Of a stretch of 64,000 nt of DNA, positions 25,754-36,100 are shown in pieces. Position 1 is the stretch's first letter. Each line of letters opens with the position of its first letter. The position numbers were made by a program, and so were the translations under genes. The DNA comes from an uncultured Planctomycetales bacterium (GTDB taxonomy: Bacteria > Planctomycetota > Planctomycetia > Pirellulales > S012-138): NCBI GenBank assembly GCA_937982665.1, contig CALJLD010000084.1, positions 9,583-73,582 of the forward strand, read 5' to 3'. Below the pieces are notes generated by a model that worked only from the letters and a program-made list of their open reading frames with translations, ran no database searches and was not told the DNA's origin.

Positions 25754-26533
25754 ATGCAACCGCAAGGTGCACACAAATCCCGTCAGTGGGAACGGATGGC
25801 CCACCGCGGCTTCACGCTGGTGGAATTGCTGGTGGTGATCACCATCATCGGCATCTTGATTGCGTTGGTGAGCACCGCCGTGGCCAGCGCTATGACCACA
25901 GCTCGCGAAGCCAGCATTCTGACCGAGATCAACTCCATGGCCTCGGCTTTGGAAACCTACAAGAATGATTACGGCGTGCCGCCGGACTTCTCCCCGTATG
26001 ATCCCGGCAGTGATCAGAACTGGTCAGTTGCCGGTGGGCCGGAGCAAACGTACGGACAGGTTGTCGTCGCCAAGCACTTGAACAAGCGTTTTTCCAGCTC
26101 GGTGATTTTTGATATCGCCAGCGTGCAGGCAGGTGTGCAAGCCGCTTATGGGTTGAGTTTCTCTTCTCTCGATCCGGCCGAAGCCCTGGTGTTCTGGCTG
26201 GGTGGCTTTTCTGATGTGGCCAACAGCCGACTGCTGGGTTTCAACGCCGACAAAGGTTTTCCGTTAAACCCCGGCGGAGTGAGGACTGATCCACTCTACG
26301 ATTTCGACCCCACGCGTTTGGCCGATCAAGACGGCGATGGCTGGTTTGAATACTATCCGGACGATCCGGACACATCGCTGCCCTATGTGTACTTCGCATC
26401 GCGAGGTGACGAATCGTATGCCCCGCTCCCGCCCCTGGGCGGTATCCACACTACCAGACCAGCGCTTCCGGCTATGCCGTGCCGTATTTCCATGTGTTGC
26501 CAAACGGGTCCAACCCCATTGGCACTCCGGTGA
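25754..26533 (+). CDS. GspG-like major pseudopilin/prepilin, frameshifted near its C terminus
   Basis: A prepilin-type protein with the class III leader and N-terminal helix: HRG/FTLVELLVVITIIGILI, cleavage after Gly19 and Glu at mature position 5. The mature domain has GspG-like features (ASALETYKNDYGVPPDFSPY; YDFDPTRLADQDGDGWFEYY). As written the frame ends at 26533 with an atypical Pro/Arg/Cys-rich tail (TTRPALPAMPCRISMCC). The next frame over continues with a normal pseudopilin ending to 26709 and overlaps the following start codon. I therefore read a one-base loss, most likely in one of the C runs between about 26420 and 26440, as either a real mutation or a sequencing error. The intact product would be about 318 residues. 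Confidence 0.85.
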   Translation: MQPQGAHKSRQWERMAHRGFTLVELLVVITIIGILIALVSTAVASAMTTAREASILTEINSMASALETYKNDYGVPPDFSPYDPGSDQNWSVAGGPEQTYGQVVVAKHLNKRFSSSVIFDIASVQAGVQAAYGLSFSSLDPAEALVFWLGGFSDVANSRLLGFNADKGFPLNPGGVRTDPLYDFDPTRLADQDGDGWFEYYPDDPDTSLPYVYFASRGDESYAPLPPLGGIHTTRPALPAMPCRISMCCQTGPTPLALR

Positions 26534-26709
26534 ACGCCCGCGGTTTCCAGATCATCGCCGCAGGCGTGCAAGACAACTCGTATTCGCAGACGAGCGTGCC
26601 CAGGGCGGCGCTCCCGCTCTTCCCTTCCGCGGCCAGCGGATGGATGGATGGCGATAACGACAATCTGACCAATTTCCACACGGGGAACTTGGAAAAAGGA
26701 TTGGACTGA
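26443..26709 (+). pseudogene. Detached C-terminal part of the frameshifted pseudopilin
   Basis: In the frame one base behind that of the pseudopilin, the reading continues YPHYQTSASGYAVPYFHVLP and runs to GWMDGDNDNLTNFHTGNLEK before TGA at 26707-26709. The ending fits planctomycete GspG-like proteins (FQIIAAGVQDNSYSQT is like the FQIISAG motif). The stop overlaps the next gene's ATG by one base (TGATG), the arrangement expected for coupled operon genes. This supports it as the original C terminus. Confidence 0.75.
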
Positions 26710-27665
26710 TGTCATTTGCAACAGTTTGTCAGCAAGACTCACTTCGTGAGACCGCTCGCGCACAGCGAGCCGTCAGCCGACGTGGTTTCACGCTTGTGGA
26801 ACTGCTTGTGGCGATTGTGATCATTGTCATCCTCGCCAGCCTGGTGTTGGGCGGATTGTCCGCCGCGCAAGAACGCGGCCGACAAGAGCAAACCCGCTCG
26901 ACCGTTTCCAAAATCCATGCGCAGGTGATGCTGCTGTGGGATTCGTACCGGACGCGGCGCGTGCAATTCTCACCAGGGCTTGATCGCACGGCTAATGCAC
27001 AAGCCCGCTTGGCATTGATTCGTGCGTATCAACGTCAAGAGATGCCGGACACATACGCGGATATGCAAGCCGTGATGGTCGCTGGCATTCCATTGCCGGC
27101 TTCGCCGCTGAGCACCTGGGTGCAAAACGTAGCCATTGCCGGCCAAACGAATGAATCGGCCGAGTGCCTGTACCTGACAGTCACCTATGGCATGAATGCC
27201 GACGCCCAAATCAAGTTCATCAGCCGCGAAGTTGGCGACACGGACGAGGACGGCAACCCCGAGTTCATTGACGGTTGGGGAAATCCCATCGGCTGGATCC
27301 GCTGGGCGCCCGGCTTTATTAGCGAAGTGCAACACAGCCCGCTCGCGGACTTTCACCCGGACCCGTTCGATCCGATGGGGGTTGATCGGGTTGAACCGCC
27401 TGCTTCGCCTGTTCGCGGCTTTCGGCTGTATCCGCTCGTGATTTCGCCAGGGCCTGACGGCTTCTTCGGAATCTATCCTTTGGATAACCGCCCTGGCCCC
27501 TTTGTGGCCAACGCGGACCCGTATTCACAGTACGGCGGCAACAATCTCTATCGCGGCCAGGACATTTCAGGAACCGGGTTCATGGCTTCAGAAGCCCCAG
27601 CCGCGGCTGCCGAAGGGGGCGGCGCTGCGGACAACATTCACGGCCACGCCGTGGGAGTGAAATAG
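26709..27665 (+). CDS. Prepilin-type pseudopilin 2
   Basis: A 318-residue protein with a prepilin leader (SRRG/FTLVELLVAIVIIVIL), Glu5 and a long hydrophobic helix, followed by an amphipathic stretch (RGRQEQTRSTVSKIHAQVML). The C-terminal domain contains a long Pro/Gly-rich region (GDTDEDGNPEFIDGWGNPIG) with the 'WGNPI' turn found in many planctomycete pseudopilins. Its start overlaps the end of the previous pseudopilin reading frame (TGATG), which implies translational coupling. The next gene begins immediately after its stop. It probably acts as a minor pseudopilin in the same machine; which T2SS letter it corresponds to (GspH/I/J) is uncertain. Confidence 0.88.
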   Translation: MSFATVCQQDSLRETARAQRAVSRRGFTLVELLVAIVIIVILASLVLGGLSAAQERGRQEQTRSTVSKIHAQVMLLWDSYRTRRVQFSPGLDRTANAQARLALIRAYQRQEMPDTYADMQAVMVAGIPLPASPLSTWVQNVAIAGQTNESAECLYLTVTYGMNADAQIKFISREVGDTDEDGNPEFIDGWGNPIGWIRWAPGFISEVQHSPLADFHPDPFDPMGVDRVEPPASPVRGFRLYPLVISPGPDGFFGIYPLDNRPGPFVANADPYSQYGGNNLYRGQDISGTGFMASEAPAAAAEGGGAADNIHGHAVGVK

Positions 27666-28772
27666 ATGTTCCGCGAACATGCTCCAGTAAACAATTCGCC
27701 CGCCAGCAGCCGACACGGCTTTACGCTTGTCGAGTTGATTGTGGTGATCGTTGTTGTGCTGACCGTTTCCGGTCTCGCGATTGGTTTTCTCGCTCCGGAT
27801 AACGAGAGCCGCCGCATTCGCGAATCGGCCCGGCAGATCAGCAGCATGATGCAAAGCGCTCGCGCCAAGGCGATTGAAACCGGGCGCCCCGTAGGCGTGT
27901 TGATTGAGCCCGATGCAAACAATGTTTACCGGGCGACAAGCCTGCAGCTGGTGGAAGTGGCGCCGCTTTTCGGCGGAGACTTCGCGACCAGCGGAGCAAT
28001 CATCGAGCCGTCGTCCTCAACGCAAGCCGATGTTTATCTCGGCAGCGGCCTTGATCGTTCCATGAATCCGCCGCGATTTAACACACCGGATAGCGCTTGG
28101 GTGGATCTGATTCGTCCCGGCGATACGATCCGTTTCAATCGGCAAGGGCATTACTATTTGATCATCAATGTCGATCCCGGCGCGGCCGGAAACGCCAACG
28201 TTCCCGCGTTGCAAATTCAGGCGATCGATGGCGGGTTTCCGCCTTATGCCTTTTACCCGCTGCCCGATCCGATGAACTCGGACTTGTGGCTGCAAGTCCC
28301 GTACGAAATCCTGCGCCAGCCGGAGACCTCGGCCGGAACTCCGTTGGAATTGCCAGATGGCATTGTGATTGACCTTTCAATGTCGGGAATCGGCAAAGCT
28401 GGTCACTTGCCTGGCTTTGATGCGTTGAATGACCCCATGTACCCCAACAACGCCGGGCCGATCGCCCTGATGTTCACGCCCAAAGGGCAAGCTGCGGTTT
28501 GGGCGCCGAACGATCCTACTGGCGCCTTCGTACTGCAGGCGATTCCGTTTGACAGCGTGTTCCTGAACATTGGCACGAATGAGGCCGTTTGGGGTGGCGG
28601 CAACGTCAGCACTAGCGACACCTGCAACACCGCATTGCCCAGTTCGTACTGGGTAACGGTGCATCATCAAACCGGCCAGGTGACCTCCGCGGAAAACGTT
28701 CCCAACGTGACGTGTAATCTTGCGTCGGCCAGGCAAAACTCCATCCGCTCGGAAATTGCCGGAAGCAACTGA
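27666..28772 (+). CDS. Prepilin-type pseudopilin 3 (GspH-like)
   Basis: A 368-residue prepilin-type protein. The leader SRHG/FTLVELIVVIVVVLTV has cleavage after Gly and Glu5. It is followed by a segment typical of GspH/FimT proteins (ESARQISSMMQSARAKAIET, then GRPVGVLIEPD). The large C-terminal region is rich in Asn, Pro and Gly and probably beta-structured. The ATG at 27666 follows the previous stop with no spacer (TAGATG). Its length is roughly twice that of classical GspH, in line with the oversized proteins of this locus. Confidence 0.88.
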   Translation: MFREHAPVNNSPASSRHGFTLVELIVVIVVVLTVSGLAIGFLAPDNESRRIRESARQISSMMQSARAKAIETGRPVGVLIEPDANNVYRATSLQLVEVAPLFGGDFATSGAIIEPSSSTQADVYLGSGLDRSMNPPRFNTPDSAWVDLIRPGDTIRFNRQGHYYLIINVDPGAAGNANVPALQIQAIDGGFPPYAFYPLPDPMNSDLWLQVPYEILRQPETSAGTPLELPDGIVIDLSMSGIGKAGHLPGFDALNDPMYPNNAGPIALMFTPKGQAAVWAPNDPTGAFVLQAIPFDSVFLNIGTNEAVWGGGNVSTSDTCNTALPSSYWVTVHHQTGQVTSAENVPNVTCNLASARQNSIRSEIAGSN

Positions 28773-28843
28773 TTTCACATTCAAGCCAGTCAGTCCCACA
28801 TTCACAATTCGAATCGCGGGGGCGCGATCAGAACGCACCACTC

Positions 28844-29998
28844 ATGTTGACTTGTAACCAGATCGACCAACCAGCGCCGCGTCAGTCGCGGTATTCCGCC
28901 AGGGCCGGCATCACGCTCACGGAAGTGTTGATCTCCGTCTTTGTACTGGGAACAGGGCTGTTGGGCCTGGCGTCCATGGTGCCGCTGGGACAATACCACG
29001 CCGTGCAGGCCAACCATCAGGATCGCGCTGCGGCCTGCGCGCGTTGGGTCTTCCGGCAATTTGACGGACAAACCGGCGCGGCGGCCAATCCCAATTCGCA
29101 TTTGCTCAGCACTTTCAGCTGGGTCAATCAGGCTGGCACGCCCGTTTACTTCATCAGCCGCCCACGCGTGGTAATGATCGATCCGCGGTTCATCGCGGCC
29201 AACGTTGCGGATGTCAACGCGGCTTCATTTCCGTATGGCGCCACGGCGGCCGATCCCAATTGGGACTTGCCGCGGATCAGCATTGCCGACCCGCAAAATG
29301 GCGGTTCGCCCATGCGACCATTCCTGGCGAATGAGCTGTGCATCTGGCGAGATGACATCTTGTTTGATTCGCTCAACGATAACGATCGTCCGGACATCGC
29401 GGCCTCGAACGCTACTCCAACAAATCCCATCGGCGCGAACTTCTCTTCCGATGGCAACTACAGTTGGTTGGCCATGGTCCGCCCTTCCGAGCTGGAAACT
29501 TTGCCGCCGACGAATCCGCAACTCACCAGTCGAGCCGCATATCTTCCGCTCAATCAGCCGTCGCAATTTGTGGTGACAGTCATTGTCACGCACAACCGTG
29601 CGGCCGTGATTGACTTGAATGAAAACGCGCCTTCGGAACGTCAAGTGCAGGCGGCACTTCGCGGGCCCGGTTGGTTTGAATTGGATGGTTCTCGAATGCT
29701 CGGTGCGCCGATTGGCCGTTTGACTCCCAATCAATGGGTGATGATCAGCGCCCAGCAAGCCGCGCCAGCCAATGAACCTGCGCCCAATCCGCCGCTTTGG
29801 TTTCATCGCTGGTACAAAATCGTCAACGTCACGGATGTCAACACTGTCAACGGAAACCGCGCCATCAAAGTCTCCGGGCCGGATTGGCCAGTCCAAATGC
29901 TTGATCCCAATCAACCGGTGATCTGCACCATCATTGACGGTGCGGTCGGCGTGTATGAGCGCCAAATGACGTACAACGTCACGTTTGACAACCAATAG
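28844..29998 (+). CDS. Prepilin-type protein 4 (PilV/GspI-like)
   Basis: A 384-residue protein with the leader SARAG/ITLTEVLISVFVLGTGLL, where the mature residue 5 is Glu. The GTGLLGLASMVPLGQYHAVQANHQD pattern recalls PilV/GspI minor pilins (which have GLLGLAGLQ). Only Gly/Ile replaces the usual Gly/Phe at the cleavage site, still compatible with PilD-type processing. The body is Asn/Pro-rich with no further motif. No Shine-Dalgarno sequence is clear before the ATG at 28844, which is 71 nt after the previous stop. Confidence 0.85.
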   Translation: MLTCNQIDQPAPRQSRYSARAGITLTEVLISVFVLGTGLLGLASMVPLGQYHAVQANHQDRAAACARWVFRQFDGQTGAAANPNSHLLSTFSWVNQAGTPVYFISRPRVVMIDPRFIAANVADVNAASFPYGATAADPNWDLPRISIADPQNGGSPMRPFLANELCIWRDDILFDSLNDNDRPDIAASNATPTNPIGANFSSDGNYSWLAMVRPSELETLPPTNPQLTSRAAYLPLNQPSQFVVTVIVTHNRAAVIDLNENAPSERQVQAALRGPGWFELDGSRMLGAPIGRLTPNQWVMISAQQAAPANEPAPNPPLWFHRWYKIVNVTDVNTVNGNRAIKVSGPDWPVQMLDPNQPVICTIIDGAVGVYERQMTYNVTFDNQ

Positions 29999-30103
29999 AA
30001 ACACCTATCGCGAGCTGAAGCGAAGTGCTTTCAGCTATGCGATCAACGACATTCAACGAAGCGGGCCAAGGGCAATTCTGTCAACGCTTCGTAGAACAAA
30101 ATC

Positions 30104-33100
30104 ATGTCCAACCAGCTCGGCTCCTCAACCGTTCTCGTCGCAAACGCCGGCGAGTCCCACCTCGGTTTTGCACCTATGAACTCTGCCATGTCGCAATCTC
30201 GCCGCTCTGCAACAAGCGCCGGAAGCAGGCTACCTCGCCAAGGAGCGCGTCGCCAACCCAGGCGTCGCCAACGGGCGGGCGTCATCCTGTTGATGATGGT
30301 CATCATCCTGGTTCTGTTTTCGCTGGTGTGCGTCACCTGGGTGGTCTCCGCGCGTCAGTTTCAGGATGTTTCCACGGCCTCGGCATCTTTGGAACGCTAT
30401 GACGAAGGCTTTGAAGACTTGCTCCGCGAAGCGTTCATGCAGGTCATCCGCGGCAGCAACAATACGTATTCGGCCATCGGCCCTCATAGCCTGTTGGAAG
30501 ACAAATACGGGAATGACAGAGTTGATGTCACCGCAGCCTTTGGCCTGATCTCCGCGGCGCGATACTACTATGACAGCACGCCGCAGGTTGCGCCGGACCT
30601 GACTGAGATTGTGGTCACCGGGCCAGCTGGCGGTGTTCTTTCGCCGCTGAATGATTATTACAACGGCCGCATCTTGACGTTCGTCGCCGATGCCAACCCG
30701 GCGGTTGTCGGTCACTCGGTGCGAATAGTCGATTACAACGTGGTGCCCAATGGCGGCACTGTTGATTACAGCTTTCTGATTGAGTCGTTCCCCACCAGCG
30801 CGTTGTCTCCCATTGCGCCGCCGCTGCCGACAGTCAACACGGCCGGTTATGGGTTCATCATCAACGGACGAGAATTCAACGGGCAAGGCTTCACGCTGAT
30901 GTCCGGCGGCACGCCGTTTTTTCCCAATCAGGGCGGCCCTGGCCCTGGCTCCACGCCGGCCGATTATGACCTCGTTGGCGGATACAACGCCAACGGCGCG
31001 GACGAATCGTACGACATTCCGGACTGGAACAACATGATCCTGGCCGGCCGTGTTTGGGACAGCGTCCAACAGCGTTGGCGGGTTCTGTTGCCTTCGATGC
31101 ATCGCCCGGCCTTCCTGAACTTCGCCGTGGAGCAAGGCGCTACTCTCCCCGATGCCAGGAACCTGATGTTCCGGCCTTCAACGGACCCCAACAACGGGCA
31201 CCCGGCGTTCTTTGCGAATAATCAGCAACTCAGCCAGGAAATTGAAAACCTGTTTAGTGCCGGCGCTGGCAATACGCTCAGCAATGAACTGATCAATAAC
31301 CCGAATCTCATTGCTTATGACGTAGACAATGACGGCGATGGCGAAGCCGACAGCGTTTGGCTGGACTTGGGCATGCAAGCGCAAACCGCGCCTGATGGCC
31401 GGATGTATAAGCCGCTGTTCGCTCTGCTGGTGGAAGACCTGGACAGCCGTTTGAATGTCAATCACCACGGCACGCAAGAGTTGGATGTGGAGAAGAACCC
31501 CACGGCGGCCGCATATTTGGCCCTGCACAACACGGGCCCCATGCTCCCGCCGGCCGTGCCCGGTTTGGGAGAAGGCCCTGCCGATGTCAACCTGCTGACG
31601 TATCTGCGCTCGTTTGAAAACAATCCAGGCGAAGCTACGCAGTCGTACATTCGCATGCTGTATGGGAACAGTGCCAATCCTCTGGCAACAGATCTTGTCG
31701 AGATCGAAGGGCGTTACGGGGAAATTCATCGTAGCGTGCCGCCAACGGGCACAGGCGCTGATTACCAACTCCCGTCGCCGGGCATCAACAGCGTGCATGA
31801 CATGTTCAGCGCCATCGTCAATAACGATGTCCGAAACTGGCGTCGCCGGTTTGGCACCGCGCCGGACATGCGAGCCATCGACCGCTTGGGCGTCGCCATT
31901 GATGGTCAAATGCGGCAAGCCGCAATGGGTTTGCCAGGCGTACTGTATGACCCGCACGTGGACAACCCTTACGAGTTTGTTGGGGAACACACCCGCAAGC
32001 TCTCCGGCGGAGGCGCGTTGTTCTATGAAGACCGCCCCTTTACCGCTGGCGAATTGGAACTGCTGCTGCGCTATGCCGATGGTGATGTTCGCCAGGCGAT
32101 TGACCAGGCCAGCGGATTCATTTCCAACCCCACCGGTTTGGAAGAGCGATTGGCCGATCTGCTGCAACTCAGCTTGAACACCGGCACACCGTTCGGCCGG
32201 CGCGTGCAAGCGCAACTGACCACGCACAGCGCGGACTCGCCGGCGCCGAATGTTGCGTATCCCGTTGATATGCGGCTCGCAGCTTCGTTTGATCCCAATC
32301 TGCAAGCGCTGATCGACGCAGTGCCATCGCCATCAGTGATTGACTTGTTGAAATTCCGCTTGGCGCAAGCGGACCCAACCCTCGTTGATCCTATGGACCC
32401 AATGTATCCGCAGCGGTTCATTGATTTGACCAACGCCACGATCAGCAACTTTGCAACAGGCAGTTTGCTTTCGCCTGATCTGTTGGCAGGAACGCGGATG
32501 AACATCAACCGCCCGTTCGGCAATGGCCGAGACGATTATGACGCGACGAATAACATTCCGCACAACCGCGTGATTGATGAAGGGCACAATGCCAACATGA
32601 CGGTCGGATCGCCGTACTACGATCCATCGGTCGTCGGTGCGGGCGCGGCGGCGCGTCCCGACTTGATCGGCGAAATGAATTCCGCGCCCAGAGACCCTGC
32701 CAACCCAGTGCAGATCTTCCAGCCTGCCTGGGAATTTGTGGCCGAGACAGGTGATCTGGCCGCCGCGGGAGTGCCGCTCTATCCGTACAACCAGTTCTAC
32801 AACTCGAGCATGCCGTTTGGTTACCCGGCCTATTCGGTCGTGTTGAATGATCTGAATTACAACGGGCATCCGCCGGTCATGGACCCAACCATGGCCGGAA
32901 GTCCCCCGGCCGACACCAAGGAGCACCTCGCGCGGCACATGTACTCGCGGCATCTGTTTGCTCTGATGATGATGCTGCAAGAGCAAGAACCAAACACAGG
33001 ACGGTACTTCCAATTCGCGCCGAACGGTTCGCCCGCACAAATGGCCGGCGAGGTCGAAATGAGTGGTGCGATCAACAACGAATTCACGACCTATCGCATT

Positions 33101-36100
33101 GCCCAATGGGCGGCCAACTGCGCGGACTATCTGGATCGCGATTCGATCATGTCCGCGGTCGAGTATGACGCGCAACCATTTGTCGATAACGACGGCGATC
33201 CCACTAACGGCACCTGGGACGTCGACGGCGACATCACGACTGATGAAACACAAACGATCAGTCCCAACATTCCCCGCCGTGTGATCTGGGGAATGGAACG
33301 TCCAACCATGTTGCTGGACGAAACTTGGGCTTTCCACGACGTGCGGACGCGGGATACCAACGATGATCCCAGCGGAGATTACACCACGCGAAGCCCGTCC
33401 GCTGGCATGTTGGATATGGACCCCCACTATGATCAAACTCGTATGCCGCAGGGCTCGGTCTTCTTCGAGCTGTTTTGCGCTGTCAACGGAGTTGTACCGG
33501 CGGAATTGCGACCCGAAGCGTTGACGCCGTGGGGGAACCAGCGCGTGCCTGAGAACGTTGTTGATCTCTCGCGGTTGGCGCCGCCGGGCATGGATGATCC
33601 CAACACGATGATGGAAGACGAGACGCTGCCTCGTCCCGTTTGGCGGATGGTTGTTGCGGCCAGGAATGATGATCCTAGTGGCGGGCAGATCAGCCTGCTT
33701 GATCCCACCAATCCCGTCGGATCGCTGCGGCCCACAATTGATACTTCGCCTCTTTCGCTTCAAGCTCCAGGCTCGTCGGTACAGCCGATTGAATCGCCGG
33801 ACGATGCGGATATCTCACGCATTGTGTGGTTCACCAGTTGGGATGCTTATGTGCAGCAGACGTCCGCCTTGATGGGCTCGCCCTACACGCCAGAAGATGT
33901 GGATCTGCGGATTTATTATTCCGATTTGCAGTTGGCCAACGCCGGTTTGCCCGATGACGAGCGGGACTTTGGCAACGTCGTCAACTGGGGTTTTGAAGAC
34001 CCAGGCACGCAAGAAGCGGCGATGCGGATGTTCCACGTCGCACCCAGCCAATACGCGGTCGTGGGCCCGCGCGTGACCACCAAGATTGGTCACAGTTTCC
34101 CCGACGCCTTTATGGGCATGACCGAGGACAAAGGGAATGAGACCGTGATTCAATTGCTCAACCCGGACCTCGTTCCTGATGCGGTTGGCAACCCGCGTCC
34201 TGTCGCGCCCGTTTCCGATACTGGCGCCGTGGGCACAGGCATCTTCCAAGACTTGAGTGTGGGCGCCAGCCCTGACTTCAACGCCAGTTACAAGTCGCCC
34301 GACTGGACGAACACCAACAATCAACTGGGCGGGATGGAAGAGCAACAGCGCTTCGCTCGTCGCCCCGTGGGAATTGTCATCAACGGACCGCGCGTTCCAG
34401 GCGGTGTTGGCCGTCGCCGCGGACGCGGTTTCAGCATCAGCGAGCCGGATCCGGCGACATTCCCCGGCGCGGCTGGTTACTATGACCAGCCCGATGATGA
34501 TCCCACTGCCAACGTGCCCGCGGGCGTCTGGTCGATCGACACATTTGACTGGTATGACACTCCGCGGGATCAACCGTTCGACGGCGATAGTGGCATCAAC
34601 GACAATCCTCTGGCGGCTTTGAAAGCGCAGCAGCCAGACGGTGCGGGACCATTTGCCGCGCCATATGTTGACGCTGACGGACCCAAGTCGCTGTTCTTGC
34701 AACGTCTGGCCAATCCGTTGGCGCCGTATCACGCGGTTTACAACCCGTACATCACCGTGGATATGATGGACCTGGACCTTTCCGTTTACAACGGAGAGGA
34801 ACCGTTGGATCACCCGGACCAAACCGCCAATCCGCCGGAGATTTTGACCAGCCGCCAGAAGACTGGTGACTTGTTTGATCCCAGCAGCAATGCTTTGTCG
34901 CAGGAATTCAGCATCTGGGGTTATGCGGCCACCGTGGATTACCTGGGGAATGCGAATCCTCGAGCGAACCGCGAAGTGTTGCACTCGCTGGGACACATCA
35001 ACGGTTTGTACAACGGCGGCGTCGTCGCCATGCCGGCGAATGACCACTACATGGATGGTACAGTTGTGCCCGGCGTTGCAGTCAGCAGCGAATCCGGAAC
35101 GCAAACAGCCAGGGCCTCGCATGCGGCCGGCCTGGCGGAGCACATTGCTTTCACGCTGATTGCTGAAGAGAACCCGGCCCCATCGCCGGGTGTGCCCTCG
35201 GACCGTGTTGCCAATGGCACGCTGCAAGGCGATCCGCGATATCAGGCCACACTGGCTTTGGCGATGGAACAATCGGTCTCCAACATCGCGGAATGGGCCA
35301 ATCTGAATGGATCGCTGTATGGTGGCGGTGTTGCGCCTCCGGCTAACGAGACCGGCCCCGGTGGCATCTTCATTGGTGCGCCCCTGGACACCATGGGCGG
35401 GGAAGTTCCGCCGTCGTTTGCCTGGAATGATCGGCCGTTCATCAGCGCGTTTGATTTGATGAACGTGCCGGCGACAAGCGCCGAACGCTTCTCGCGCGAT
35501 TTCAGCACGCGAAGTACCAACGTGATGTTTGATCCGTATGATCCGATCCAGGTGGCTAACCAAGCTAGTTTCCGGCACTTGCTCAACTTCTTCCAAAGGA
35601 ACGATGGAACTTCGTTCGCAAACTTCTATCACCTGTTTGAGTACGTCCACGTGCCCAGCCGGTTCCCGGAATCGCAGAAGTTGCTGAACCCGGCCATCAT
35701 GGCGAACATCCCAGCGTCGCCAGCGGTGGCAGGCAATCCGCCGTTGTATCCGCCATTCAATATGCTCTCGAAGTTCCGTGAGCCTGGGAAGGTGAACCTG
35801 AATGACATCTTCGCGACGGGCGAAGTGTTCGGCGCGACATTGAATGATCAGATTGATCCGAACACTTTTGAATACGTTTACAACGGCCGCGGGGCGTTCT
35901 TTGCCATGCGTGATTCCCGCAAAGGACATGGCAATCAGTTGGTGCTCGCAAACGAGCCCAATCCACAATTTGATCTCGAATTTGATCCGAACGGTGCCTC
36001 TTTCTTTGGCAACGCGTTCAAGGGATTCTCCTCTCCGGACATCAATGACACATTCCTGCGGCCGTTGCGCAATGACATGCCGTCGAATGTGGAGCAGCCA

